Position numbers and translations under genes: made by a program | The notes under the pieces: model-generated | The model's database searches: none | What the model saw: only the letters and a program-made list of their open reading frames with translations | Told to the model about the DNA's origin: nothing | Shown here: one piece after another, positions 8,806 to 17,631 of the stretch | Position numbering within the stretch: position 1 is the stretch's first letter | Layout of the letters: every line of letters begins with the position of its first letter | NCBI GenBank assembly: GCA_021775525.1 | Contig: JAJFHQ010000066.1 | Location: 1 to 64,000, forward strand | Reading direction: 5' to 3' | From: Hyphomicrobiales bacterium | GTDB taxonomy: Bacteria; Pseudomonadota; Alphaproteobacteria; Rhizobiales; Methyloligellaceae | Length of the DNA: 64,000 nt

Positions 8806-8961
8806 TTTTCACTCCCTGCCTGCAATTTCTTATCTTTCATACTCTTATTGCAGAGTCCTACTCCTGACATTCGTCACGTCAAGGGGCGGTGGTGGATAAA
8901 CTGGGGGAAAATAGTACGGACGCTGGCCAATCAAGCAGGCGGCTTACCCGCGGGGGATAGG

Positions 8962-9567
8962 CTAAGGCCGTCCCAGCAGAGCCGTGCGGAAGCGCGTGCG
9001 CGCTGCTGCTGGTTCCATCAGGCGTTTGACAGCGGGGGGTTCTTCCGGGCTGACCCGCAGCAAGATAAATGAGGTGCCATTGGTCTCACGCAGCAATCGT
9101 GAGCCTTCGGCCAAGTCTTCTTCGTGCTCAATTGTGCAGGTCATCTTGATCCCCGCGCCGATGGCCATCTGCTCAAGATCGACGCCCCGGCTGGTATGGC
9201 TCTTCTGGTAACCCGTCTCGCCATAATAACCATTGTCGACGCACACGACCGAGAGGTTTGACGGGTTGAGTACGGCGATGGTGGCAAGAGTTCCCACATT
9301 CATCAGCAATTCCCCGTCGCCGGTAATCACCAGGACGCGTTTGTCAGGCTGGGCGAGAGCGAGCCCCAGCCCCATGGCCGTGGCCGCTCCCATGGCGCCG
9401 GCCATCGTGTAGAGATGCGCTGCATCGCCGGTGAGGGATGCCATGTCTTTCGACGTTCCGGCAAGACCGGAGATGATCAGGAAATCCTCATGATTACCGA
9501 TCAGCGCTGGCACGGCTTTCTGGCGGTCCATCTCGAATTTGGCGTCTGATGTTTCGTTGTCCGACAT
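8962..9567 (-). CDS. TPP-dependent decarboxylase, beta (TPP-binding) subunit
   Basis: 201 residues carrying the thiamine-pyrophosphate domain with the GDG...N motif (ITGDGELLMN through VCVDNGYYGETGYQ). It resembles the ComE half of sulfopyruvate decarboxylase and the C-terminal half of phosphonopyruvate decarboxylase. The partner alpha subunit starts upstream and is separated by nine bases. The pair would decarboxylate a 2-oxo acid such as 3-sulfopyruvate or phosphonopyruvate to an aldehyde. The substrate cannot be told from sequence. Confidence 0.82.
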   Translation of the reverse strand: MSDNETSDAKFEMDRQKAVPALIGNHEDFLIISGLAGTSKDMASLTGDAAHLYTMAGAMGAATAMGLGLALAQPDKRVLVITGDGELLMNVGTLATIAVLNPSNLSVVCVDNGYYGETGYQKSHTSRGVDLEQMAIGAGIKMTCTIEHEEDLAEGSRLLRETNGTSFILLRVSPEEPPAVKRLMEPAAARTRFRTALLGRP

Positions 9568-9576
9568 GGCTTGCTC

Positions 9577-10095
9577 CTAAAACACTTTAGCGCCGAGCAG
9601 CTTCTGGGTCAGAAGCACGGCTACAGCATTGTTCGCCCTGAAGGCCATGGTCGCGGCCGCCTCTACCGTTGACGTGACCTCATGCTCTTCTGTCACCTCC
9701 ATGCAAATGACTCCCATGGCTTCCAGTACCGGTCTTACGGCCTGCCCCATGGCCATCTGCCACGGATTGCCCTCACCGAATTCTCCCCGCATTGAGATAA
9801 GCGTCAGCAGGGGAAATTTTCCACCCTTCATGAGGGACAGAAAATTGATGCAGTTGCCGACACCGCTCGATTGCATCATCAAAACGGAGCGGGCATCGCC
9901 CAGATCAGCACCCGCTGCAAGCGCCACGCCTTCTTCTTCCGTGGTGAGGGCAATGGCGTGGACTTGCGCGTCGGCGATGCACAGGTCAATCAAGATTTTA
10001 TGACCCGCGTCCGGCACGTAGGAAAATTGCGTGACGCCATGCGCTCGCAGCACGTCGTAGATCTCATGTTGCCAGCCTTGCTCGGAATTGTTCAT
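9577..10095 (-). CDS. TPP-dependent decarboxylase, alpha (PYR-domain) subunit
   Basis: 172 residues corresponding to the N-terminal pyrimidine-binding domain of TPP enzymes: FSYVPDAGHKILID, the catalytic glutamate region LTTEEEGVALAAGADL, and MQSSGVGNCINFLSL. It is like ComD of sulfopyruvate decarboxylase. I chose the ATG at 10095 because GGAGGGG lies about ten bases upstream; a longer frame from 10170 would overlap the amidase. Together with the beta subunit it rebuilds one full decarboxylase split into two genes. Confidence 0.8.
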   Translation of the reverse strand: MNNSEQGWQHEIYDVLRAHGVTQFSYVPDAGHKILIDLCIADAQVHAIALTTEEEGVALAAGADLGDARSVLMMQSSGVGNCINFLSLMKGGKFPLLTLISMRGEFGEGNPWQMAMGQAVRPVLEAMGVICMEVTEEHEVTSTVEAAATMAFRANNAVAVLLTQKLLGAKVF

Positions 10096-10166
10096 CACGT
10101 ACCAACCCCTCCGGTTTGTTCCTGATCGCCTGTAAAAACTAAAGTCGCCATGAGCGGGGTAGCGCG

Positions 10167-11573
10167 TCAACGGCCAAGAGGCGGACGACCCAGTCTTTCT
10201 CGCGGCGTGCCAAGTGCCTGCTCAACACCAAGCGCTATCGACAGCAGCTGTTCTTCGTTGTTTCCCCGCGCCATCAACTGTAGACCGACAGGTATCCCGC
10301 TGGCGTCCAGTCCCACCGGGAGCGTGATGGCGCATAGCTTGAGAATATTGGCGATGCAGGTGTTACGCAGAGCCTTGCCATTCGCCATGGAATAGGCCGT
10401 TACATCCCTGACCTGTTCCAGGGTGGGAGCGGTAACGGGGACCGTCGGTGACACGAGGATACCAACATCTGTAAAATGGGTCGCCGCCAACGAAGCCATC
10501 TCATTCAGGCGCAAACGCCGCTGTCCGATTTCCTCGCTGTCCAGCTCCAGCGCGCTCGAGAGCCGGAAAGCAATATTGGGATCGAGCTGTTCAATCCAGT
10601 CCGGCAGGTCGGAATGAAGAAAAGCCATCAGTTCGGATGAGACCACGCTGCCTTGCTTGAACAATTCATAGGCCTCCCTGGTTTCAGGGATATCGAGATC
10701 AACGATCACCGCTCCGGCATTTTCCAGTTCACTGAGCGCGCCGCGAGTCTGTTCGGCAATATCATCGGGACACTCATCCCAGAAATGGCGTTCGCACAGT
10801 CCGATGCGCAACCCCTTGAGCCCCGTCGGCGTGATTGCAGGTCCTTTGATACGCCCGGTGCAATGAGATTCGATCACTTCAAAAACAAGGGCGGCGTCGT
10901 CCACGCTGCGCGTCAGCACACCCGGCGTATCCAGGGTCGGGCTGAGGGGTACGATGCCCTCAAGCGGCCAGCGTCCCGCTGTCACTTTCAGGCCCACCGT
11001 GCCGGTCATGCTGGCGGGAACTCTGACAGAGCCCGCAGTATCGGATCCGAGCGCTATGAGTGCCGAACCTTCCATCAGAGAAACCCCTGCACCGGAACTC
11101 GATCCGCCGGAAACCCGGTAATTTTTCGTGTCCCATGGATTGCGGGGAATGGGCCAATGGGCATTCGTGCCAAGCCCGCCAAAAGCAAATTCGACCATGT
11201 GGGTCTTGCCGGTCAGGACCGCGCCCTGCCCGAGAAGAGCGCGGATCACCGGGCCTTCTGAGGACCATTTTGCGGGGAGGGGGGAAGGCGTACCGGAAAA
11301 TGTGTCGAGATGGGCGATGCCGAACAGGTCTTTTGCGGACACCGGGATGCCCTGCAGGGGGCCAAGGTCCTGGCCTTTCCGGAACGCACTGTCCGCGGCC
11401 TCTGCCTGCGCCAGTGCATGGTCTTCATCCCATACGCGGTAGGCGTTCAGAGCGCCGCCAAACTGGTTATGTGCAGCGCAGGATTCTTCAAACAGAGTTT
11501 GGGAGGAAACCTCTCCCTTGCGCAGGGCCCGGCCTAGGGCAGCCAGTGACTTTCCGGACCATACTCCGCTCAT
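10167..11573 (-). CDS. Amidase (amidase-signature family)
   Basis: 468 residues with the Ser-cisSer-Lys catalytic set of the amidase-signature family: lysine in GIPVSAKDLFG, the VSGGSSSGAGVS glycine/serine motif, and GSDTAGSVRVPAS with the nucleophile serine. It resembles GatA and AtzF-type amidases, but there are no gatB/gatC genes beside it, so tRNA amidation is unlikely. It precedes the split decarboxylase on the same strand with a 71-base gap and may share its pathway, for example hydrolysing an amide that yields the oxo-acid precursor. Confidence 0.85.
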   Translation of the reverse strand: MSGVWSGKSLAALGRALRKGEVSSQTLFEESCAAHNQFGGALNAYRVWDEDHALAQAEAADSAFRKGQDLGPLQGIPVSAKDLFGIAHLDTFSGTPSPLPAKWSSEGPVIRALLGQGAVLTGKTHMVEFAFGGLGTNAHWPIPRNPWDTKNYRVSGGSSSGAGVSLMEGSALIALGSDTAGSVRVPASMTGTVGLKVTAGRWPLEGIVPLSPTLDTPGVLTRSVDDAALVFEVIESHCTGRIKGPAITPTGLKGLRIGLCERHFWDECPDDIAEQTRGALSELENAGAVIVDLDIPETREAYELFKQGSVVSSELMAFLHSDLPDWIEQLDPNIAFRLSSALELDSEEIGQRRLRLNEMASLAATHFTDVGILVSPTVPVTAPTLEQVRDVTAYSMANGKALRNTCIANILKLCAITLPVGLDASGIPVGLQLMARGNNEEQLLSIALGVEQALGTPRERLGRPPLGR

Positions 11574-11586
11574 GTGATCCGCCGTA

Positions 11587-12594
11587 CTAACCCAGCTTGC
11601 CCATGGCCACCGCGGTATCGCTCATGCGGTTGGAGAAGCCCCATTCATTGTCATACCAGCTCATGACGCGCACGAGGGTCCCGTCGATCACCTTGGTCTG
11701 GTCAAGGTGGAAGATGGAGGAGTGCGGATCATGGTTGAAGTCCATGGAGACATTGGGCTGATCGGTAGTGCCGAGAATGCCTTTGAGCTGCTGTGATGCC
11801 GCGCGGGTAATCGCCTCGTTGATCTCTTCCGGAGAGGTTTTCTTGCTGGCGACGAATTTCAAATCAACGACCGACACGTTGGGTGTCGGCACACGGATCG
11901 AGACGCCATCAAGCTTGCCATCGAGTTCCGGCAGGACGAGGCCGACGGCCTTGGCGGCGCCTGTTGACGTCGGAATCATGGACAGAGCCGCCGCCCGGCC
12001 CCGGTAGAGATCCGAGTGCATGGTGTCGAGGGTTGGCTGGTCGCCCGTATAGGCGTGGATCGTCGTCATGAAGCCCTGCTCGATGCCGATGGCATCGTTC
12101 AGCACCTTGGCAACAGGTGCCAGGCAATTGGTGGTACAGGACGCGTTCGAGACCACTGTGTGGCCGTTTTCCAGCTTGTCGTGATTGACGCCGTAGACGA
12201 CAGTCAGATCCGCGCCGCCTGCGGGTGCCGAGACGAGCACGCGTTTCGCACCGGCATCAAGATGGGCTGAAGCTTTTTCCTTTGAAGCAAAGATGCCGGT
12301 GCATTCGAGCGCGATATCGACGCCCAGATCCTTGTGTGGTAACTCCTTCGGGTCGCGCACTGCCGTCACCTTGATGGGGCCTGTACCGATGTCGATGGTA
12401 TCTCCATCGACCTTCACCTCACCGGGATAACGTCCGTGGACACTGTCAAAGCGTAATAGATGCGCGTTCGTTTCCACTGGCCCAAGATCGTTGATCGCCA
12501 CGACCTCGATATCTTTACGCCCTGACTCCGCAATAGCCCGAAGTACGTTGCGACCGATTCGGCCAAAACCGTTGATTGCCACCCGAATTGCCAT
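11587..12594 (-). CDS. gap: Glyceraldehyde-3-phosphate dehydrogenase
   Basis: 335 residues beginning [16 protein letters not shown], preceded by a GGAG ribosome-binding site; a longer in-frame start at 12678 is not needed. The NAD-binding GFGRIG, the catalytic cysteine in [12 protein letters not shown], and the C-terminal [12 protein letters not shown] are intact. It oxidises glyceraldehyde-3-phosphate in glycolysis. tkt upstream and pgk downstream, its usual neighbours in this order, are missing; the next genes are an amidase (13 bases on) and the split decarboxylase. Confidence 0.96.
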   Translation of the reverse strand: MAIRVAINGFGRIGRNVLRAIAESGRKDIEVVAINDLGPVETNAHLLRFDSVHGRYPGEVKVDGDTIDIGTGPIKVTAVRDPKELPHKDLGVDIALECTGIFASKEKASAHLDAGAKRVLVSAPAGGADLTVVYGVNHDKLENGHTVVSNASCTTNCLAPVAKVLNDAIGIEQGFMTTIHAYTGDQPTLDTMHSDLYRGRAAALSMIPTSTGAAKAVGLVLPELDGKLDGVSIRVPTPNVSVVDLKFVASKKTSPEEINEAITRAASQQLKGILGTTDQPNVSMDFNHDPHSSIFHLDQTKVIDGTLVRVMSWYDNEWGFSNRMSDTAVAMGKLG

Positions 12595-12859
12595 AATTCC
12601 CACTCCACCAGCGTGTAGTTTGTTTCCCAGCGCGCAATTGTCCGTCGCGCGTCTACCCTGCAGTCCATGCAGGAACACGCCTTAATGATGGCATGACGGG
12701 GACGAGTCAATTGAAAGGCAGTTTTCCAAGGCCGATTTCGTCAAACAGTTGACGCCTCAATTGGCCGCCGCTTAATGTTTCACATGAGTCTGGACAGCCG
12801 CAGCATTCTACGGAAGGTTGCAACAATAAGATTCATACTCGCAGTAAGAGTGGTCGTAT

Positions 12860-13114
12860 ATGGGTAACACCAAAGAACTGAATGATGTAACAGAGCGGCT
12901 GGCGACCGCATTGAAGGCCATGGAAGATGCGGTTGCGGCCAAGAGGCGCAATGATCTGACCGTTGAATCTCTTCAAGAGCAGGTGCAATCACTCAAGTCG
13001 AGCCTTGATGTCGAGCTGCAGCGCAACGAAAAGCTGACGGCCGCCAATGAAGAAGTTTCAAATCGTATTGACTCGATCGTCGGTTCGGTTAGGGGGATGT
13101 TGCCTGGAGACTGA
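12860..13114 (+). CDS. DUF4164 coiled-coil protein
   Basis: 84 residues, almost entirely predicted helix with heptads (ERLATALKAMEDAV, SLQEQVQSLKSSLDVEL) and the C-terminal NRIDSIVGSVRGML. It matches the small DUF4164 proteins found next to zapA in Hyphomicrobiales. It lies 29 bases before zapA on the same strand, so a role with the cell-division machinery is likely by context but not shown. The promoter must lie in 12595-12859, between it and the divergent gap gene. Confidence 0.75.
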   Translation: MGNTKELNDVTERLATALKAMEDAVAAKRRNDLTVESLQEQVQSLKSSLDVELQRNEKLTAANEEVSNRIDSIVGSVRGMLPGD

Positions 13115-13143
13115 GATTTGGCTTTTGCTGGGGAAGGGGAGGC

Positions 13144-13494
13144 ATGGCTGAAGTAGCAATTACACTCAATGGCCGGACATACAGGCTTGAGTGCGGCGAC
13201 GGCGAGGAGGCACATTTGCTCGCGCTGTCGGAACTGGTTGGCAAACGGCTCAATGGATTCCAGAAGCAATTTGGCCAGGTGGGGGATGACAGGCTGTTGC
13301 TGATGACCGCGCTGATGATCGCCGACGACCTTGACGAAGTGCAAAAGAAGCTGGCGAACATAGCCGCCGAGCAAGCCTCTGCAGAAGATCTCAAGAAAAC
13401 TGAAGAGTCCCAGGTCGCCGACCAGATTTCCGCTGCTGCCGAGCGTATCGAGGTGCTGAGCGCAGCGCTTGATGACGGGAACGAAGAGAAATAA
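13144..13494 (+). CDS. zapA: Cell division protein ZapA
   Basis: 116 residues: N-terminal ZapA fold (MAEVAITLNGRTYRLECGDGEE, then LALSELVGKRL) followed by a C-terminal coiled coil (LDEVQKKLANIAAEQ). ZapA promotes bundling of FtsZ filaments at the division ring. Gene order zapA-6S RNA-ygfA is conserved across many proteobacteria and fits what follows. A strong AGGGGAGGC ribosome-binding site precedes the ATG. Confidence 0.88.
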   Translation: MAEVAITLNGRTYRLECGDGEEAHLLALSELVGKRLNGFQKQFGQVGDDRLLLMTALMIADDLDEVQKKLANIAAEQASAEDLKKTEESQVADQISAAAERIEVLSAALDDGNEEK

Positions 13495-13555
13495 AGCAGT
13501 TTTTCAAACCGCAAGCGGCCCACCGATACCCTAGACTTTTAACGATTGTTCCCTA

Positions 13556-13742
13556 CATTGCGCAGGGCAGGGCTGCGGAGTTCGTCAGGAGATGTATTCC
13601 CCGGGGCCTATACGATCCTTTCGGGAACTGACACTGGCTGGAACCGTGGTTCCTTTCATTCGGTGCCCACCTACTTAACCGTAGGGACCACGAGGGTTTT
13701 AAACTCCAACGGCTTTCGCGGCCTTGCATCTGACACCCCGCG
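13556..13742 (+). ncRNA. ssrS: 6S RNA
   Basis: The zapA-ygfA gap holds a sequence with alphaproteobacterial 6S features: TTCCCCGGGGCC, then CTGACACTGGCTGGAACCG, GTGCCCACCTACTTAACCG and GGTTTTAAACTC, with an outer helix formed by AGATG (13590s) and CATCT (13727-13731). The zapA-ssrS-ygfA position is the standard one. 6S RNA mimics an open promoter and sequesters sigma-70 RNA polymerase in stationary phase. The ends are approximate. Confidence 0.75.
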
Positions 13743-13762
13743 CGGTCACCCTTCCAACGGCC

Positions 13763-14353
13763 ATGACAACACAAACCCCAATCGATGCGGCCAAGAAGGC
13801 GTTGCGCGCAGATATGGCCATGCGGCGTACGGCCCTGAACATTAAAGAACGCAAGGCGGGCGCTTTGTCCCTCGCGCAAACGGGCATCGGGTTTGCCGGC
13901 CCTTCCGAGGGCGCGGTCGTTTCCGGCTATGCCGCCATTGGTGAAGAACTCGACCCCCTGCCGCTCCTGAAGCGGTTGGCAGGAGAGGGACATCCCATTG
14001 CCTTGCCGGTCATCGTGTCTAAGGGAACGCCCCTGAAATTCCGCCAGTGGGAGCCGGGAACACCACTAGAGCCCGGTGCATTTTCCGTGCCTGTGCCAGG
14101 AGAAGATGCGCCGGAACTGACGCCTGAAATCCTGCTGGTGCCCTTGCTTGCATTCGATGCAGGCGGGTTTCGCCTGGGCTACGGGGCCGGTTTCTATGAC
14201 CGCACCCTTGCCGGGCTGCGCGCCAAGGGGTCAATCACCGCCATCGGCATCGCATTCGACGAACAGCGCCTTGAGACCGTGCCCCGTGACGCGTATGACG
14301 AGGCGCTGGACTGGGTGCTGACGCCCTCAGGTTCCTTGAGAATAGAAAGGTAG
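13763..14353 (+). CDS. 5-formyltetrahydrofolate cyclo-ligase
   Basis: 196 residues from the ATG at 13763; a TTG at 13724 would extend into the 6S RNA. Family motifs: AAKKALRADMAMRR (ATP-binding basic start), GAFSVPVPGE, LLVPLLAFDAGGFRLGYGAGFYDRTL and AIGIAFDEQRL. It converts 5-formyl-THF to 5,10-methenyl-THF using ATP, a folate salvage step. It is often called ygfA or fau and follows 6S RNA. It ends four bases before the ymdB-like gene. Confidence 0.93.
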   Translation: MTTQTPIDAAKKALRADMAMRRTALNIKERKAGALSLAQTGIGFAGPSEGAVVSGYAAIGEELDPLPLLKRLAGEGHPIALPVIVSKGTPLKFRQWEPGTPLEPGAFSVPVPGEDAPELTPEILLVPLLAFDAGGFRLGYGAGFYDRTLAGLRAKGSITAIGIAFDEQRLETVPRDAYDEALDWVLTPSGSLRIER

Positions 14354-14356
14354 CGA

Positions 14357-15181
14357 ATGCGTTTGTTGTTTGTTGGTGACGTTGTGGGCCGGTCGGGTCG
14401 CAAGGTGATAACAAAGGAGTTGCCGGGCCTGCGCGAGCGGATGAATGCAGATTTTGTCATTCTCAATGGAGAAAATTCCGCTGGCGGTTTCGGTATTACC
14501 GAAGACATCTGCCAGGAATTTCTCGATGCCGGTGCTGATGTCATCACCACCGGCAATCATGTCTGGGACCAGCGCGAGGCGCTCGTGTTCATAGAACGCC
14601 AGGAGCGCATGTTGCGGCCGTTGAATTATCCCGAAGGCACACCGGGGCGCGGCGCAGGGATTTTCAAGGCGGCAAATGGCGCGGATGTTCTTGTCATCAA
14701 TCCCATGGGCCGCGTTTTTATGACCGATCTTGAATGCCCTTTTCACGGGGTTGAAAAGGAGTTGGCAGCTTGCGGTCTGGGCGAGGGGGCGGACGCCATC
14801 GTCATCGACTTCCATGCAGAGGCCACATCGGAAAAGCAGGCTATGGCCCATTTTGTGGACGGGCGGGTGTCGTTGGTTGTCGGCACCCATACCCATGTGC
14901 CGACGGCGGATGACCAAATCCTTACGGGCGGGACGGCCTATATGTCCGATGCCGGTATGAGCGGCGATTATGATTCGGTACTTGGCATGGACAAGGAGGA
15001 ACCCGTCCAGCGCTTCATGACACGCATTCCGGGTAGCCGGTTTGAGCCGGCCAAGGGCGAAGCGACCTTGTGCGGGGTGGCGGTTGAGATCGATGATAAG
15101 AGCGGGCTGGCTAGTGCTATCTCACCCGTTCGTATTGGCGGGCGTTTGCGCTCCGTCGAGCCGGATTTCCGGGGGGATTAA
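14357..15181 (+). CDS. YmdB-family metallophosphoesterase (TIGR00282)
   Basis: 274 residues with the dinuclear-metal motifs FVGDVVGRSGR, ILNGENSAGGFG, TTGNHVWDQ and GTHTHVPTADDQIL. Homologues hydrolyse 2',3'-cyclic nucleotides in the cytoplasm and affect RNA turnover. It is coupled to the folate gene upstream. Its 3' half is duplicated in decayed form at 17320-17523, beyond the convergent Ala/Lys OmpA gene. Confidence 0.92.
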   Translation: MRLLFVGDVVGRSGRKVITKELPGLRERMNADFVILNGENSAGGFGITEDICQEFLDAGADVITTGNHVWDQREALVFIERQERMLRPLNYPEGTPGRGAGIFKAANGADVLVINPMGRVFMTDLECPFHGVEKELAACGLGEGADAIVIDFHAEATSEKQAMAHFVDGRVSLVVGTHTHVPTADDQILTGGTAYMSDAGMSGDYDSVLGMDKEEPVQRFMTRIPGSRFEPAKGEATLCGVAVEIDDKSGLASAISPVRIGGRLRSVEPDFRGD

Positions 15182-15269
15182 ACAGGGCGCTCAAGGATAA
15201 GGAAGAACTGCTCCATTGTGGCTCTCTCCAAGTCACCCCCCCCCTGCGGGTGCGCAGGGGGGTCTTGCT

Positions 15270-17117
15270 CTAGCGTCCCGAGGTGCGCAGAAGTGGTGTG
15301 ATGCGCCGTACCGAGACTCGTCTGTTCAGGCGCTCCGCTTCTGTCGTCCAGATCACCGGGAACTGCTCCCCATAGCCCTGCGTCACCAGGTTTTCCGGTG
15401 GTACCCCGTAATAATTTGTAAGTGCTATGGCGACAGCTTCCGCGCGCCGGTCAGAAAGCGCCAGATTATAAATCTCGCTTCCGACAAGATCCGTATGGCC
15501 CGCGATTATAAACATCTCACCGGGATTGCGGGCGATCATGTCCTTCATGATTGACGCCAGATCCGCCGACGCCTCGATTTCACTTTCCTCAATATATGCG
15601 GAATCGGTAGCGAAGGTGATGTTCGTCAAATCGACCCGGGGCATCCTGTCACGCAGATGCTCGAAGCGGCGGATTTGATTCATCGTATAGTCAGGTCTGA
15701 TGGGCTGCACCGGCGGCGCGGTGAGGGCGAGTTCAAGCTGGCGGCGTGAGGCATTGCGTCCATCGACTATATACCTCTCGCGCGGGATGGTGATCCGCAA
15801 CGGACCCAGATCGTGATGTTGGACGCGTCTGCGGCGATCGTTGTGGTTAAAATCCCGATTGTCGATCAACACGTATATTTGGCCATCGGGCAAGTGCCGT
15901 TGGCGCAGTATGATCTCATTTTTGCGCCCGCGTATCGTGACAATCCGGACACCGTTGGGGCGGGTAAGGACGATCCGCTTGCGTCCACCAGGTAAATCAA
16001 AGACCTTGCGCCGGGTGCTTGCGGACCGGAACCTGTATGAATCGTCATGACTGATGATGACCCGGCCATTGCGCCGTTTGATGATGCGCGACCCGCCATC
16101 TATGATTGCCTGCTCGCCCTCCTTGATGCGCGTGCGGGCAAGCTGCCCGGCCGTTGTACGTTTCCTTTCGCGTTTTGCCTTTTTAGCAGCCTTTCGCGCC
16201 GCTTTTTCCCGTGCTTTCTTGGCGGCTTTTTTCTTGGCCAAAGCGGCCTTTTGAGCAACGGATTTTAATATGGCGGCTTGCTGCTCCGCTGTGGCGGCCT
16301 TTTCAGCTGCCTCTTTTTGAGCAATAGCTTCCTGCTCTGCGAAGACCTTTTCAGCAGCAGCTTTTTCGGCGGTTGCCTTCTTGGCCAAAGCCTTTTTGGC
16401 TTTTTTGGCAGCTTTGCGGGCCGCTTTCCTGGCCGCTTTTTCCTTCGCAACTGCAGCCTTTTCCGCAGAGGCTTTCTGATCTGCACTCGCGTTTTGCGCG
16501 GCCGCAGCTTTTTTGGCGGAAGCCTCCTGAGCGGCAGCTGCTTTTGCCGCTTTGCGGGCGGCTTTCTTGATCGCTTTCTCCTGTGCAGCCGCAGCCTTTT
16601 TTGCATTGGCTTTCTGATCAGCTATCGCCTTCTTTGCAGCAGCTGCCTTTTTGGCCGCAGCCTTCTGTGCAGCCGCGTCTTTTGCGGCTTTCCTGGTGGC
16701 TTTTTCCTTCGCAGCCGCAGCCTTTTTCGCAGCGGCTTTCTGATCTGCACTCGCTTTTTGAGCGGCCGCAGCTTTTTTGGCGGCAGCCTTCTGAGCGGCC
16801 GCAGCTTTTGCGGCTTTCTTGGCTGCTTTCTTTGCCGCCTTTGCCTGCGCAGCCGCAGCTTTTTTCGCAGCTTTCTGATCTGCTATCGCTTTTTGTGTAG
16901 CAGCAGCTTTTTTGGCGGCAGCTGACTTTTCGTCGGCTTTCGCGTTTCCTGGTTGCGGCGGCGGGGCGGTTTGTTGTTGAGCTCCGGCAGGCAGAGCCAC
17001 GGTCGCGACAATGCAAAACATCACCAGGGTAGAAAGGAGGAATGAGAGAATGTTTTTCATTCGCTTTTCCTGTTTTGCGGCAGTGTGTGCATCGGCATTG
17101 ATACAAGCGGTATTCAT
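15270..17117 (-). CDS. OmpA-family protein with long Ala/Lys repeat domain
   Basis: 615 residues. Signal peptide at about 20-46 (ILSFLLSTLVMFCIVATVALPAGA), then an Ala/Lys-rich region of about 270 residues with tandem units of 42-46 residues each starting ADQKA (three clear, one degenerate), an Arg-rich middle domain, and a C-terminal OmpA domain (FATDSAYIEES, IIAGHTDLVGSE, LALSDRRAEAV, LVTQGYGEQFPV, NRRVSVR). The start at 17117 has AAGGGGAAAG before it; the ATG at 17060 (MKNILSFLL) also has a site. The repeat could span the periplasm as a helical stalk, like TolA domain II, or bind anionic polymers. The opposite strand is open across the repeats but not coding. Confidence 0.82.
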   Translation of the reverse strand: MNTACINADAHTAAKQEKRMKNILSFLLSTLVMFCIVATVALPAGAQQQTAPPPQPGNAKADEKSAAAKKAAATQKAIADQKAAKKAAAAQAKAAKKAAKKAAKAAAAQKAAAKKAAAAQKASADQKAAAKKAAAAKEKATRKAAKDAAAQKAAAKKAAAAKKAIADQKANAKKAAAAQEKAIKKAARKAAKAAAAQEASAKKAAAAQNASADQKASAEKAAVAKEKAARKAARKAAKKAKKALAKKATAEKAAAEKVFAEQEAIAQKEAAEKAATAEQQAAILKSVAQKAALAKKKAAKKAREKAARKAAKKAKRERKRTTAGQLARTRIKEGEQAIIDGGSRIIKRRNGRVIISHDDSYRFRSASTRRKVFDLPGGRKRIVLTRPNGVRIVTIRGRKNEIILRQRHLPDGQIYVLIDNRDFNHNDRRRRVQHHDLGPLRITIPRERYIVDGRNASRRQLELALTAPPVQPIRPDYTMNQIRRFEHLRDRMPRVDLTNITFATDSAYIEESEIEASADLASIMKDMIARNPGEMFIIAGHTDLVGSEIYNLALSDRRAEAVAIALTNYYGVPPENLVTQGYGEQFPVIWTTEAERLNRRVSVRRITPLLRTSGR

Positions 17118-17319
17118 GTCTCTTTCCCCTTGTAGATGATGTCCTGAGTTAAAAATCATGCAGCGAAACTGCCATCTGCACGCTGAACCCAGCCGGAATG
17201 CGATGTTCATCTGCCATTCATAATTCTGGAAGGAAATTGGGGAATGGGTGTGTTTTTTCGATGACAGGGGAGACGATCCAAGTCGCGGGATCTGTGAAGC
17301 GCACTCATGGTTCGAAGAT

Positions 17320-17523
17320 GACACCATCGTCATCGACTTCCACCCAGAGGCCACGTCGGAAAAGCAGGCCGTGGCGCATGTCTTGGACGGACGGGTGTCG
17401 TTGGTTGTCGAAACCTATGCCCATGTTCCGACCGCCGACAAGAACGGCCTGGCGACCGCGATTTTTCCTGTCCGCATCGGTGGGCGGTTGCGCCCGGTCA
17501 TGCCGGATTTCCGGGGCGGTTAG
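17320..17523 (+). pseudogene. Internally deleted duplicate of the 3' half of the YmdB-family gene
   Basis: The frame reads TIVIDFHPEATSEKQAVAH, then DGRVSLVVETYAHVPTAD, directly followed by KNGLATAIFPVRIGGRLR and the end PDFRGG. In the intact gene (14795-15181) these two parts are separated by 61 codons, so an in-frame 183-base deletion joined GAC to AAG. The 40 bases after the stop are also recognisably like those after the intact gene. There is no start or metal-binding N-terminal half. Confidence 0.8.
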
Positions 17524-17631
17524 GCTGTGCTCTCATGGATGAGGACCAGCTGCGCTGTTGCCGTGAATGTCCGCTTCACACCCGACAGCTGGCATTAAGC
17601 CATTCAATAAATAAGTGCTTTTCGCGGCTCG

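Noticed and set aside
13553-13993. 146-codon minus-strand frame over 6S RNA and the folate gene
   Set aside because: Overlaps two better-supported features and resembles no protein.
16278-16925. 215-codon plus-strand frame opposite the Ala/Lys repeats
   Set aside because: A mirror of the GCN/AAR repeat codons (Leu/Ser/Phe/Cys-rich); no start site or family.
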